A stretch of DNA of 64,000 bases from Huiozyma naganishii CBS 8797. Taxonomy: Eukaryota; Ascomycota; Saccharomycetes; Saccharomycetales; Saccharomycetaceae. Made by a program: the position numbers and the translations under genes. This document shows positions 40,437-50,706 of this stretch, in pieces. Every line of letters begins with the position of its first letter. Positions within the stretch are counted from its first letter, which is position 1. Below the pieces are notes generated by a model that was given only the letters and a program-made list of their open reading frames with translations, did not search any database and was not told the origin of the DNA. The stretch spans positions 682,001 through 746,000 of the forward strand of contig NC_035925.1 of NCBI RefSeq assembly GCF_000348985.1, given 5' to 3'.

Positions 40437-41537
40437 ATGCCGGAACCGTCAAGGAGGAGAGCACCGCTGTACAGCGAAGTAGCAGGGAGTGACCCGAGGG
40501 AGGGGACACCCGCCAGTATCGCGAAATCATACAGCGTCTTGCTGAACGACTCACATATGCAACAACATAGGGCGTCCAAGTCCGTCTCCGACTGGCTCAC
40601 CACTGCGGGGGAAAGCAGTTCCGATGGCGAGGGCGAAGAGCAGGGACAGGGACGCTTGAGAACCTTCCAGCATAGGAACGCCAGCGGGAACACACTCTCC
40701 ACGTCAGTATTGCTAAATACGGCCGTACAACCGGGCCTCATCGAGGAATCGATCGAAACAGCAGCGGAACAACTCAAAAGCGACTTCGCGTGGGGGGAAC
40801 ACCACCGCCAGAACTCGCCCACATCACTCATCAACTTCCCATTGCACGAGTTCCACATACCGCGAAGGTCAATGCTCCCGTCCCCCTCGCACAGGATAGA
40901 GTCGTCGACTCCATCGGCAAGCAGACCCAGGAAACCGCTAGTGTCACCAATATTTAATGCACCGTCATCACCTTCCATTAGCGAGGACCCCTGGATCCAT
41001 ACTGGAATACAACACGCGAGCAGCTCAGACGTGTACGAGAACGAGAAACCGACCAGAGTCGCATCTTCCCCGCTAAGAGAGTTCTCAATGGGAAACCCCC
41101 CCCACCAGTACGACGACGACGACGACGGAGAGACTTCATCAGTGATCTCGGACAGTGAGTCCACAGCAACTGGAAGGACACCCTACCATTCCCAGAGGAT
41201 AGACTCGTCGTCGATGGAATCGCTTAAGTTGCAGGACTGCTCCTTCAAAGACATATTCGACCCGGCAAAAGTATGCCTCGTCCTCGTCGCCGGGTTGCTC
41301 GTCCCACCATCGCTGTTCATCGTCTACTTTTGTAAGGGGGACGGTATGCTTGGGTCAGACTACAACGTGCTGAGGCTCATCCTCAACGCAAACCACCGTG
41401 CCGCTGTGCTGAAGGGGTTCATCTGGGACATCGATGTCGACTGGTTCAGAAACTGGTGCCTCTTGTTAGCCATCTTGGAGACACTGCTCGTCCTTGCAGC
41501 GGTCGCCATTGCATTCGGTGTTGGGTTAACACGGTGA
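40437..41537 (+). CDS. BUD9: BUD8/BUD9-family bipolar bud-site landmark
   Basis: From the ATG at 40437 ([15 protein letters not shown]) the protein has 366 residues; the frame opens at a TTG (40374), not used. Bud8 and Bud9 are plasma-membrane markers of distal and proximal poles that recruit Bud5/Rsr1 in diploids. The N-terminal 270 residues are Ser-rich and low in structure, then two hydrophobic helices appear at about 278-298 ([21 protein letters not shown]) and 340-364 ([20 protein letters not shown]) around a short conserved loop with [17 protein letters not shown], the family's C-terminal signature. It is much shorter than S. cerevisiae Bud9 (547). The YGR041W slot after KSS1 suggests BUD9; BUD8 is the sister gene. 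Confidence 0.85.
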
Positions 41538-41695
41538 CCAGTCCGCGAAGTCCGCCATCGCTTTGGTCCCTGTTCTGTGTGCCGACGTCCTTTAACCTTC
41601 TCAACATTTTCCACCTTTGAAGAACAACCACCGGTCATCGACCACTTAAATGCAGAACAGAAGACGGACGGACTGCGCGGGACACGCTCTGAACG

Positions 41696-42478
41696 ATGAT
41701 CTCACACATCGTCGAGTACCAGTGCCAGTACTCGAGCCAGGTGATGAAGAAGCACAAGAGCTGGTACGACGGGAGGTTGAAGTACTTCAAGGCGAATAGC
41801 AGGTTCATGCTGTACTCCGAGGACAACGTGCAGCTGGGCAGTGCGTTTGTCACCAGTGAGAGACAGGTACAACAGTTCCTGGACCCTGCTGGGTTTGAGT
41901 GCCAGGAACACAAAATCTTCGGCGCGTTTGTCGTGGTCATATACGAGGTGCTCAAAGAGTACGACAGGGAGATCCAGCACATCACGGCCCGTGACACTCG
42001 AGCGGCCAAGCCGTCTGCTAACTGTAACGCCACTGGGGAGGCGCCAAGGGCGAAGTGTGCTGTTCGGCCCACTTTGAAGAAAAGAGTGCTAATCGATACT
42101 AGCACTGAGCGAGAGGGGTACACAACAACCGGGCTGGCGTTGAAGTGGAACAAACCGTTCAAACCACCTCGGATGGTCCCCCGAGATAGTGGGAACCGAC
42201 CTGCCGTGAGAGATTCCCGTGTCAAAAGAGAAGTGGGCACCACTACGAAGATGAGGTCGACCCCAGCAGAAGTAGTGGACACTCCCGCTGCGCCACCTAA
42301 GCACAAGAACAAAGCTATTCACACAACGACTGTACAGATCCAGACTGATCGAAGTACACCGCGACCTACAGCTTACATTAAAACTGCACGGAAAGCAGTT
42401 CATGATACCCACTTCAGAAGTCGGAATTTTGCTCCCATCAGAAGGATCGCACACAATCCGATAGTACTCCCCAAGTGA
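41696..42478 (+). CDS. MTE1: MTE1, Mph1-associated telomere maintenance protein
   Basis: A 260-residue protein whose N-terminal 80 residues match the ZGRF1/DUF2439 domain (EYQCQYSSQVMKKHKSWYDGRL, ANSRFMLYSEDN), the part that in S. cerevisiae Mte1 (YGR042W, 271 residues) mediates D-loop/DNA binding together with the Mph1 helicase. The rest is basic and low complexity, with many Lys, Arg and Thr and little conservation. The start is the ATG at 41696. An out-of-frame ATG lies 47 bases upstream (41649), so ribosomes would have to bypass it if it is transcribed. It sits between BUD9 and transaldolase, as in S. cerevisiae. Confidence 0.85.
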   Translation: MISHIVEYQCQYSSQVMKKHKSWYDGRLKYFKANSRFMLYSEDNVQLGSAFVTSERQVQQFLDPAGFECQEHKIFGAFVVVIYEVLKEYDREIQHITARDTRAAKPSANCNATGEAPRAKCAVRPTLKKRVLIDTSTEREGYTTTGLALKWNKPFKPPRMVPRDSGNRPAVRDSRVKREVGTTTKMRSTPAEVVDTPAAPPKHKNKAIHTTTVQIQTDRSTPRPTAYIKTARKAVHDTHFRSRNFAPIRRIAHNPIVLPK

Positions 42479-42606
42479 GCGGGATACACCACTTCTTCTC
42501 ATATAATGAATGATATAGCATAAAACTAATGTAAAACCGTATAGAAAGGCATCCTGTTCGTGTGGACGATATGATAAAACTGAAGGTAAGCCGCCTAGGC
42601 AGCAAA

Positions 42607-43617
42607 TCAAGCGGTGACTTTCTTCTCTAATAGCTCTTGCAAAGTCACAGCATCTGCTGCGAACTTTCTGATCCCGTCTGCCAATTTAGAGGTGGCCATC
42701 TCATCCTCACACATCGCGAAGCGGAACTTGGACTCGTTGTTGATGTAAGAGATCTTTTCACCGCCCTCCCTCTTGGCAATTTCCGGGGTTAAAACAGTCG
42801 GCACGGATTCAGAACTGTCCATGAGTTTGTCCAATACAGACAATGGGAGGGTCATGTTGTCCAAACCGGCTAGTGCTTTAACTTCGTCGATAGTTCTTAG
42901 CGAAGCGGCCATGACGATGGTTTTGTACCCGTGCTTCTTGTAGTAATTGTAGATATTCTTCACAGAGATGATGCCCGGGTTGTCTTCAGAGGTGTACTGT
43001 TTCCCAGTCTTTGCCGTGTAGAAGTCAACAATTCTACCGACGAAGGGGGACACAAGCGCCACACGCGCTTCCGCACAGGCGACTGCCTGCGCAAAGGAAA
43101 ACAGCAGTGTCAAGTTGGTGTGGATACCATGCTCCTTCTCCAACACCTTCGCCGCGTTGATACCTTCCCATGTGGATGCAATCTTGATGTAAACACGATC
43201 CTTGTCAATACCTTCCTCCTTGTACAGCTCTATAATCCGTAGCGCCTTCTTGATGGTTGCCTCTTTGTCAAAGGATAGACGGGCATCAACTTCCGTGGAA
43301 ACCATCCCGGGCACGATCTTCAAGATCGACGTCCCAAACTCCACTAGCAGCTTGTCCATCGCACAGCACACCTGCTCATCGGTGGTCGTGCCGTGCTGCT
43401 TCCCGTACTGGACCGCGTTGTCAATCAAGGTCTGGTAGTCACTCTTTTTAGACGCCGCCAGGATCAGGGACGGGTTCGTCGTAGAATCCTGTGGATCGTA
43501 TTTGGCAATAGCTTTGAAGTCACCAGAATCAGCAACCACACGAGTCCCAGCGGCTTTCAAATTATCAAGTGCACTGCATTCACCTTCAACCTTCTGCTTC
43601 TTAACACCTAGCGTCAT
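42607..43617 (-). CDS. TAL1: Transaldolase (TAL1/NQM1 type)
   Basis: An enzyme of the non-oxidative pentose phosphate pathway that moves a dihydroxyacetone unit between sedoheptulose 7-phosphate and glyceraldehyde 3-phosphate. From the ATG at 43617 it has 336 residues (335 in S. cerevisiae Tal1). Motifs are DSTTNPSLILAA (42-53), VSTEVDARLSFD, and the Schiff-base lysine K145 in YIKIASTWEG; NLTLLFSFAQAVACAEA follows. Another in-frame ATG at 43665 would add 16 residues (MLSLLSQQIARQQTDN). The chromosome VII slot is NQM1 (YGR043C) and the sister is TAL1, so the ohnolog is not decided. Upstream sequence holds CCCCT/AGGGG cores. Confidence 0.95.
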   Translation of the reverse strand: MTLGVKKQKVEGECSALDNLKAAGTRVVADSGDFKAIAKYDPQDSTTNPSLILAASKKSDYQTLIDNAVQYGKQHGTTTDEQVCCAMDKLLVEFGTSILKIVPGMVSTEVDARLSFDKEATIKKALRIIELYKEEGIDKDRVYIKIASTWEGINAAKVLEKEHGIHTNLTLLFSFAQAVACAEARVALVSPFVGRIVDFYTAKTGKQYTSEDNPGIISVKNIYNYYKKHGYKTIVMAASLRTIDEVKALAGLDNMTLPLSVLDKLMDSSESVPTVLTPEIAKREGGEKISYINNESKFRFAMCEDEMATSKLADGIRKFAADAVTLQELLEKKVTA

Positions 43618-44097
43618 GTTATCCGTCTGTTGTCTTGCAATTTGTTGAGATAGTAAAGAAAGCATCCAATAAAGAGACGTATACTCAACAACAGTTCCAA
43701 GAGATACAAACGTTGCAGTTTATATATGCCCTTTTAAGGTGTCATTGGGAAGCCTAGCCTCCCAGATACCAGAACCTGTTTCTCCCCTTTAAAATTTAGG
43801 GTATTCCCTTGTGTTGGAACACCCATTGCTTAGCTACAACAAACTGAAATTAATGTTGTATTAACACATACATCGACAGGCCATGGTAGAGGAGGTGTCA
43901 CATGGGTTTACTGCCTTGAGAGGGGGGCATACTTGACCCTGTTACCATATGCCCGTATAGTCAATCTTTTACGTTAACTGCATATAAAAAAAAAGAGGTG
44001 CCATTGGGATGTGACTTTCTGTTTCTCAGTGATGCATAGCGTATTTGCTCTATGTACTACAACAACGTGCATACATATATATGTACAGAGGGGAAAG
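43618..44097. promoter_or_regulatory. Transaldolase upstream region with stress-element cores
   Basis: A 480-base region upstream of transaldolase and downstream of RME1. CCCCT at about 43786-43790 and AGGGG at about 43919-43923 and 44088-44092 are STRE (Msn2/4) cores. A TATA-like TATATATG lies at about 43722-43729 near the start. No ORF is supported. Confidence 0.45.
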
Positions 44098-45558
44098 TCA
44101 CTTCTTCGTTTTGTACCTTTTCTTTGCGAGATTCTTCTTGATGTAGGTTATATGCTCGCCTTCTGTGAGATTTTCTGGGCAGATTTCCAGCAGATGCTTT
44201 AACTTCTTGTTGAACCGAGAGTCGCTCTTTTCGTGTACTATCGCAAAATGCCTGTTGTATGCGTCCTTTCTGTAAAACTTCTTGTCACAATACTTGTTTG
44301 GACAATCTATCGCTGGGTATGCCTCATCCTTCAAGTTCAAGTATTTTTTCAACCCGGTTTGCAGTTCGTGTTTGTGCTGTATCGCACAGTGTCGTCTCAG
44401 ATCAGACCGGCGAGGTAACCCTAATATCTTCCAGGGGCACAACGGGAATGGGCACTTGAATTTCCTCTTGATCTTAAAGTCGTCCATGTGCGCCGCATAC
44501 TCGAAAATCGTGGAAAACGTTTCAGGACAGTGGGCACACCTATAACTACCGCGCTTCTGCTTCTTGCGTATGGCCTCCAATAAGGGTTGATCCAGATTGA
44601 GCTGGTCCACTAGTGACAGGTTGTTTGTCGTTACTGGTGGTGTTGGTAGATTGTTCTCATCGCTCGATCCAGTTAATTCGTTTGAAGGTGACTGGCTGTC
44701 GGACAGATGAGGCATTTCGAGCGGAAGAAGCGTTTGGCTTAGGGGATGGTCAAATGAGGTATCTAATAGAACAGCTGCAAAGTCTATGGGTTCTGCAATA
44801 TTATTGTCATTACTGTTACTCTCCTCCAACGAGGTCGTCAAATTTTGAGGAGAAATGTTAGAGAAATTTGGCGACAGGTTCAAATACGGTGCACTTGCTA
44901 AAGAGTCTAAATTGTATTGCGGTAATGTATGCGATTTGGCCGGTGTGGTCATTAAATCGTTATTAGGTTTTGTTACAGGAACTCTTTCTGTCCAAGTACT
45001 ACACACAGGAGCTGGATTGGTAAAATGCTTTGGTAATTCGTGTGCAAATTCGTCATTAGAAGAATTGTCACTATCGTCAAGTTCATCTATAATCAGCCGC
45101 TTGTTCGAGTAATGCCTTTTCCTCTTCTTGCTGTTAGGTACTTTCTTGACCAAGTTACCACTGGCAATTCTCTTTGCCAGGTTAGTAGCTTCATTCTGGA
45201 AGCTCATTTTGAAACTTAATAGCTCCTCCTCTTTAGATTTAGCTGATTGTGGTGGAGGTGCAATTTCAGGCGATGGGGTTTCGGCCTCAACGATATCAGC
45301 TTCGTCTTCGAAGGGGATATCTGAAACCGGTACTGCGTATACATTCTCGATGAAAGATGTTACTGGTGTGGGCAGCTGTACATTTAAGTCGGGTTGTCTT
45401 AGCCTTGAGGAAGCATTCCCAGATGTTATAGAGAGGAAATTTGATAGTTGGTCGAAGGTCACAACGTTATTCTGCTCACGTATTATGTCGACAACGTTAT
45501 TCTGGCGATTGCTCCGTGTCACATATGAGGATTGGTCAACACTATTACCATAATCCAT
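44098..45558 (-). CDS. RME1: RME1, zinc-finger regulator of meiosis entry
   Basis: From the ATG at 45558 (MDYGNSVDQSSYV) the protein has 486 residues; the frame opens at a TTG (45654), rejected. In S. cerevisiae (300 residues) Rme1 represses IME1 and activates CLN2 in haploids. The C-terminal third carries three C2H2-like fingers: YRCAHCPETFSTIFEYAAHM, FKCPFPLCPWKILGLPRRSDLRRHCAIQH and IDCPNKYCDKKFYRKDAYNRHFAIVH, followed by a basic C-terminal helix also needed for DNA binding. The N-terminal region is longer than in S. cerevisiae and is Ser/Asn/Thr-rich with a KKRKRHYSNKR-type basic patch. Synteny (YGR044C, after NQM1) agrees. Confidence 0.9.
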   Translation of the reverse strand: MDYGNSVDQSSYVTRSNRQNNVVDIIREQNNVVTFDQLSNFLSITSGNASSRLRQPDLNVQLPTPVTSFIENVYAVPVSDIPFEDEADIVEAETPSPEIAPPPQSAKSKEEELLSFKMSFQNEATNLAKRIASGNLVKKVPNSKKRKRHYSNKRLIIDELDDSDNSSNDEFAHELPKHFTNPAPVCSTWTERVPVTKPNNDLMTTPAKSHTLPQYNLDSLASAPYLNLSPNFSNISPQNLTTSLEESNSNDNNIAEPIDFAAVLLDTSFDHPLSQTLLPLEMPHLSDSQSPSNELTGSSDENNLPTPPVTTNNLSLVDQLNLDQPLLEAIRKKQKRGSYRCAHCPETFSTIFEYAAHMDDFKIKRKFKCPFPLCPWKILGLPRRSDLRRHCAIQHKHELQTGLKKYLNLKDEAYPAIDCPNKYCDKKFYRKDAYNRHFAIVHEKSDSRFNKKLKHLLEICPENLTEGEHITYIKKNLAKKRYKTKK

Positions 45559-46830
45559 GGCTGTTTCGTTTCGCTTTATTTTTAATACTTCGAGCGTTGG
45601 GAGTATGTGCAGTTGGAAAGAGCGTTTAATAAATAGTAACCTCAAATATAGCAAAGTGAGATGAGAAGGGATATTGGTACGTCGGTTATATGTCCAGCTG
45701 AAACACAGAAAGAAAAAACGAGGAAAAATGAAAGGAAGAAAGAAACAAAATGAGTCGAAACCTACAGTAAATTTTCCCCAATAGCTGCGTCTTTGCGTGG
45801 GAGTAGAGATAGCGGGAAGTCTGTGCTAAAAACCAGCAGCAAAAAAATTGAAAATGGATTTAGAGTAGGACAAGCAAGACCAGGGGAAAAAAATTTCACG
45901 GAGGAGTGCCGTGAGAGCATTTTGCACAAGTATTTTCTTTTTCTCCTATCAAGTTTGTTTGTCTTTTCATGGCACCCTCAGAGAAACCTGCGGAGGCAGC
46001 TCTTTTTTTGATGCATTTTTCTACACACTTTTCAACGAGTTCATGATGAAACGCACAACCAAAAAAAGAAAAATAAGTGATTTTTGCAGCGATGTTTTGC
46101 ACTCTGAAGGGTCGTTTAAAAAATGTCGCCCGTTTTCATTGGGCTGCAACAGGTTCCCCACTGGACGAGCGCAATTTTGATGCATTCTTTCGTCATGTTT
46201 GCTTGTCTCAATCAAATAATCAATAAAAAGCATACTCAGCACCCTAGTTTCCACCTCGACAAACCGGCAATCCTCTTGGCATAGTATAACCTAGCAATAT
46301 TTAGTAAGACAGTAGCATGCTCCGGTATAACACCGCTCTGTTTGTGTAATCTTGCAGCGACTGTTGTGTTTTTGTCTAGCAGGCGCATGATTGTGGTGGA
46401 GACAACACACAAAAACTGAACGAACTGCTCGTTATGAACACTCAATCGCAATACCTAAAAGCTCAAAACCGTTACTCAAGACGTTAATGGCGTCCTATCC
46501 CGATCTCACACCTTATCATGTCGAAAACAACATCTTGCCACTTTGAATATTGATAGCAGTGTTATTACACCTGTACCGTATTCCTTGTATAGCTCACAGA
46601 CTGCGGGAACAGTAGCTGCCCAGGTGCTACTGTTTGTTTGGGTGTAGAGTTGAAGAAGAAGAGGATGGGCAGTGGTAGCATCATTATCTACGACATTTCT
46701 TTTACATCTACTATACTAGCAAGTGCCATCTTCGTGAATTTTTCGTTCATATTTTCGTTTTTTACTAACTGACAGAGAATCGAGTGGTTGATTCAGCAGC
46801 GGTGCCACTGACCAAAGGAAACTGATCACC
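45559..46830. promoter_or_regulatory. Divergent spacer between RME1 and ATG33/SCM4
   Basis: A 1,272-base head-to-head region. One ACCAGC at 45832-45837 matches the Ace2/Swi5 core, the factors that drive S. cerevisiae RME1 at the end of mitosis; a single hexamer is weak evidence. TAM41, TFC4 and UFD1, which follow RME1 in S. cerevisiae, are absent. Open frames here (for example 46236-46451) show no recognisable motif. Confidence 0.4.
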
Positions 46831-47421
46831 ATGCCCTTGACTGCTTCTAACATATACAAAGGTATTGCCATTTCATCGCTTGGGCTCTATGCCGGTCTTG
46901 TTTCGACCACCACAGCAGTGAAGGTTTTAGCCCCCGCGAATGTTTCAAAGAACTCTCTGGGACACACTTACTGCATCATTGCCATTGGCGGGACCATTAT
47001 TGGTCTCACAGCTACTGCTACATTTGGTGTGAGCTATTATTTGTCCCCCAGTAAAGACGCATCTTTACTGTTTAGTTTGGCAGTGGTTCCGGTCACTGGG
47101 CTATACTTATGGGCGTCGAATAAAATCGTCTCATGTTTTTTCGCTGTAGGCAGCGAAAGCAGACGGCCTGAACCGGAATCAACAGGTAAGAATGTTGAAT
47201 TACCACCTAATCACCCTTCCGTTTACGGGGAAAACGGGGAAAAACTAAAGTGCCCCTTTGGTAACGGGGCGGACTCCGCAGCGAAGAGACCAACGTTGTC
47301 AGGCAAGATTTTAGCGTGGCAGGGATGCCAAAAAATCCTATCCTCCATGAATCCACACTTGGTAGTAGCCTCTACAGCCGGTATTATCGGATTCTCCAAA
47401 GCCGTTTTTCAATCAATGTAA
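46831..47421 (+). CDS. ATG33: ATG33/SCM4-family mitochondrial outer-membrane protein
   Basis: A 196-residue membrane protein (197 in S. cerevisiae Atg33). Its start, NIYKGIAISSLGLYAGLV, resembles that of Atg33, which promotes mitophagy at stationary phase; Scm4 is its paralog. Hydrophobic helices lie at about residues 10-30, 48-70, 80-105 (LLFSLAVVPVTGLYLWAS) and near the C-terminus (VVASTAGIIGFSKAVF), separated by a polar loop of about 70 residues. In gene order the spot is that of SCM4 on chromosome VII (YGR049W) or ATG33 on chromosome XII (YLR356W, near RSC2), and the sequence looks nearer to ATG33. The function is assigned by family only. Confidence 0.7.
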   Translation: MPLTASNIYKGIAISSLGLYAGLVSTTTAVKVLAPANVSKNSLGHTYCIIAIGGTIIGLTATATFGVSYYLSPSKDASLLFSLAVVPVTGLYLWASNKIVSCFFAVGSESRRPEPESTGKNVELPPNHPSVYGENGEKLKCPFGNGADSAAKRPTLSGKILAWQGCQKILSSMNPHLVVASTAGIIGFSKAVFQSM

Positions 47422-48580
47422 CTAAATAGGATTCATCGCTGAATAGGGACGGGCCAATGTATACAATATTTATTATTTTCCTTTGCTTCTCGACCAAGCC
47501 GTGCTTGGCTACATCCTGGTCTGGATGATTTTCAAAGGCACTAGAAGGTGTGGGGAAGCGATGCTTTGTCAGAACCTCGGAGATTCTGGAACTAGCACAT
47601 GCTGACGAATACGGTCTGAATCCGAAAATTCAGAAAGAAAAAAGGGTACACTAGCATGGCACACACACAACTGGAGCTACCCCGCACCGTTCAATACAAC
47701 CGGAAATGCCAGCTTGCCTTTTCCTGCTTACGGTCGTACAAGCCGATGAACGCGTATCTCGGAAGCTGTATCTCTTTCGAGTGTTGATTTCTTAATCCAC
47801 ACGGCGGTGCTTACGCCCCACCTCCGCCTCCGCCTGCCCCATGTGGGAGCCCGGTCCCCCCTTTGCTCCCCTACGCCCACTAAAATGCCGTAGCAGCGCG
47901 CTCGCTTAGTTAGATAGGAGTCTGGGTATTTTGTAATCCGCTTTTTCTGCGCATAGCCACACATCCGTCCCCGTTTCTTTTTTGCGTTTTCTCTCTTCTG
48001 AGAAAAATAGGGAGAGAGGAAAGTCGCGGCAAATAGGAGAAACAATGGAGACGGAGACCGCGGGCCACAGGCCGTTTCCCCTTCGAAGCTTTTCTCCCTG
48101 CGGGCGGTTCTGGGCATGGAAGCTTTCGTCAGCTGTGGTTCCGGGAGATTTCAGATTTCCTCGAGAGGAGAAAGAAAAGAAGAGGGGTTCCCGGTAGTTT
48201 TCTGGCCGTGTTCTGCCCGTTTTCTGTCCAGTAAAATTAGGAGAAAAAAGTGATGATCCGTGGGTACCCATTCCTTTCAATTGATGTGCATTATATTGCT
48301 AAACGCCGTAGATAGGGCGGAAAAGTGGGGAGTAGTGGCTCTCGTGTGTAACTCGGCGAATATGTTTGACGGTGCATCGGAGTCTTCAGCCCCCAAAATG
48401 TATCTTTTCTTGACGATATATATATATCTGGGATACTGTTTCAGTCATCAGGCATTTTGTCTTACTAGTCATTGGATCACTGTTTTGGATCCGTCAATAA
48501 GCTCGTGTTTTCTATTCTGAGTCACTTTACTTTATAGTTTTCCACTGTGAGATAGTACAATAATATTGCGCCCCGCCAAG
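47422..48580 (+). promoter_or_regulatory. Long upstream region of the FMP48-type kinase
   Basis: A 1,159-base spacer with a GC-rich middle (about 47780-48140) containing CCCCT/CCCC runs that include STRE-like cores, for example in GCTCCCCTACG near 47868-47875. A 129-codon minus-strand frame (47728-48117) is Arg/Lys-rich with no motif and is probably chance. No RNA gene recognised. Confidence 0.4.
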
Positions 48581-49897
48581 ATGGTTTTTGACAAACAGAT
48601 ATATAGCAAGATCAAAAAGCTCCAGACTGGGACTTTCTCGACAGTTTACAAGGCATGGTCCTCCGAACGGAACGAGTACGTCGCTTTGAAAGTGATGCCC
48701 AAGGATAAAATCTCGGAGGAGGCTATGCTCAACGAAATAAAAGTGATGCAGAAGCTGGGCAATACGCACCCTAACATTTGCTCCATGTTGAGTTTCCACG
48801 AGGATGAATCGTGCTGCATTTTGGAACTGCAATACTGCGAATGTGGTGACATGTACGATTTCCTTGACATTGCAAAACAACAGGGCGATCCAGTATCCCC
48901 CTCTCTATTGCAGCTGGATTTCCAAAACATCGTGAACCAACTGTTTTCGGCAGTGCAGTACGCCCACTCTTTGGGGATCGCCCATAGAGACATCAAACCG
49001 GAGAATGTCCTCTTGACCAAGGAGGGGAACGTGAAACTTGCCGACTGGGGGCATGGGACCTTTGATTCGCGTTCGTACGAGTTCAACATCGGTACAGACC
49101 ATTACCGCAGTCCAGAAACTTTCTACTCCGAGGATGGGTACGACCCAGTGCTTGCAGATTACTGGTCTGTAGGTGTTACTCTACTGTTTTTGATATTCGG
49201 GACAACACCTTTCAAGAGTGCATCGTTGGATATTGCTAGGACAAGGTGTCTTGACTTCCACCAATTTATGAAGAATCCACAAGACTATATCTTCCGGCTG
49301 TACATAGCGCCCATCTTCAATGCGTACGAGAGTACAGGGAAGGAGGGTCCCGTGTATGCAGCGCACAGAAACGGTAAAGCCGCGCTGTATGTGTGGCAAG
49401 ACTTGATCAACATTCACGACACTGTTTATCTGTGCCGGCTTATAGTGGGTATGTTGATGGTTATCGATGCAAACTCCCGTTCGTTGAACGACTGCTTGGA
49501 AGCCTGCAACAGGCTGTGGGATTCCAAGCTTATTGCAAGCCAGAAGTCAAATGACTCTAATACACCAGATGGGCAAACGTCACTCGTGGGTAGTGAAAGT
49601 GAAAGCGATATCATGGACGCAGCACAAGTATACGAAAGCATGCCCTCCATTTCTGTCAGCAACAGTCAGTTCGGCAAAAATGAGTCCCCGCTTCAAGGCA
49701 GAGACAGCGACGCTGAATCCCTCTCTAGTTTAGCAAACAACGAGAATCTGGCTAGGTCGCCTGTAAGCAGTGGGAAGTCTGGAGGGTCGAGCAGCCCCCG
49801 GATGATGCCGTTTGACATGGAGTGCCTCACTCAAGGTTATTTGGATGCAGTCATGCTCAAGAATAACCAACCTGAGTACATGGAAAAAATTGCATAG
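48581..49897 (+). CDS. FMP48: FMP48-like protein kinase with a DWG motif
   Basis: A 438-residue Ser/Thr protein kinase from the ATG at 48581 (MVFDKQIYSKIKKL); the frame opens at a TTG (48566), rejected. The kinase domain spans about residues 8-300: glycine loop QTGTFSTVYKA, ATP lysine in VALKVMPK, HRDIKPENVLL, then ADWGHGTF where most kinases have DFG, and YRSPETF in place of APE. A Ser/Asp-rich tail of about 110 residues follows. S. cerevisiae Fmp48 (YGR052W, 360 residues) was found in mitochondrial preparations and its role is unclear. The call rests on the kinase fold plus its place two genes before MUP1. Confidence 0.75.
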   Translation: MVFDKQIYSKIKKLQTGTFSTVYKAWSSERNEYVALKVMPKDKISEEAMLNEIKVMQKLGNTHPNICSMLSFHEDESCCILELQYCECGDMYDFLDIAKQQGDPVSPSLLQLDFQNIVNQLFSAVQYAHSLGIAHRDIKPENVLLTKEGNVKLADWGHGTFDSRSYEFNIGTDHYRSPETFYSEDGYDPVLADYWSVGVTLLFLIFGTTPFKSASLDIARTRCLDFHQFMKNPQDYIFRLYIAPIFNAYESTGKEGPVYAAHRNGKAALYVWQDLINIHDTVYLCRLIVGMLMVIDANSRSLNDCLEACNRLWDSKLIASQKSNDSNTPDGQTSLVGSESESDIMDAAQVYESMPSISVSNSQFGKNESPLQGRDSDAESLSSLANNENLARSPVSSGKSGGSSSPRMMPFDMECLTQGYLDAVMLKNNQPEYMEKIA

Positions 49898-50061
49898 AAA
49901 ATACAATGGTGTCTGAAGGGGAACTTAGTCATCATTGAACCCCTCTTTTTTATATTCTCTTACTATACAATTAATATTCTTTATAATTATTCCCAGAATT
50001 ATTCCCATTTGTTTGATTCTATCCTTGCGGGAAGGAGTTCTCCCTCCCCCCTTTAATACAA

Positions 50062-50706
50062 TTAACATACAAACGGTAACTTGTTTGTTTTCTGTCCCAT
50101 TTTCATGTTAACCATTTGTACTTTCTCAATGGTATGGACTAGGATTTTATCGCATGAGTCGTTGAGCTCCAATAGGAAAACGCCCCTCAGGGACTTGTAA
50201 GTTGTCTTGTCCCCAGTGTGTTCATCTGAGCCAGTTTGCCATTGTACAGAAATCTTCTCATTATTTGTCACTGACAGTTTGGGCAATTCACCAGCTACGA
50301 CATCCAACGATATAATCTTCACTTTCTGGTTAGATTTATCGCCGAGGAGACTCGCCACGAGAATTCTGAGAGCACCCATTGTAGTGACGTAATGTTTCCT
50401 CCCCTGTATGGTGGGTATATACCCTAGGGAAAGTGGGAACAATCTCAGAGAGACAGAATCTTCGAGAGTACTGGGGGAGAGATCCCTCTGCAAGATGTTC
50501 GGTACGCCTGCATCTCGGAGATATTCTACCATTGACCCCAAATTTGCCCTTTTGGTTGCATCATTTACTAGATACCGTCTGGGAAACCTGTAGATATAGC
50601 GACCCTGAGGGATCCTTGTGTTGTTAGCACTGCGACACACGGTCAGAAACGTTCTCCGGAGCAGTTCCTTCTGTTTACCCACGACCGAAATCCCAAGAGA
50701 CATCAT
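50062..50706 (-). CDS. Hypothetical protein, positional candidate for MCO32 (YGR053C)
   Basis: A 214-residue ORF with two adjacent ATGs at 50706 and 50703. I recognise no domain. The N-terminal 40 residues are rich in Arg, Leu and Ser with few acidic residues (KELLRRTFLTVCRSANNTR), compatible with a mitochondrial presequence. In S. cerevisiae YGR053C, which encodes the mitochondrial protein Mco32 of unknown function (283 residues), lies next to FMP48 in the same convergent orientation, so I propose orthology by position and presequence. The homology itself is not shown from sequence. Confidence 0.55.
   Translation of the reverse strand: MMSLGISVVGKQKELLRRTFLTVCRSANNTRIPQGRYIYRFPRRYLVNDATKRANLGSMVEYLRDAGVPNILQRDLSPSTLEDSVSLRLFPLSLGYIPTIQGRKHYVTTMGALRILVASLLGDKSNQKVKIISLDVVAGELPKLSVTNNEKISVQWQTGSDEHTGDKTTYKSLRGVFLLELNDSCDKILVHTIEKVQMVNMKMGQKTNKLPFVC

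Noticed and set aside
40343..41164. 273-codon frame antisense to BUD9
   Set aside because: Ser/Cys-rich shadow of the Ser-rich BUD8/9 gene, whose membrane signature is clear on the other strand.
47610..47645. CCGAAA with a following A-rich tract, resembling centromere element CDEIII
   Set aside because: The left half of the CDEIII consensus is missing and no long AT-rich CDEII with a CDEI site lies beside it.
47728..48117. 129-codon Arg-rich minus-strand ORF upstream of the FMP48-type kinase
   Set aside because: Composition follows the GC-rich promoter DNA; no domain, no start context.
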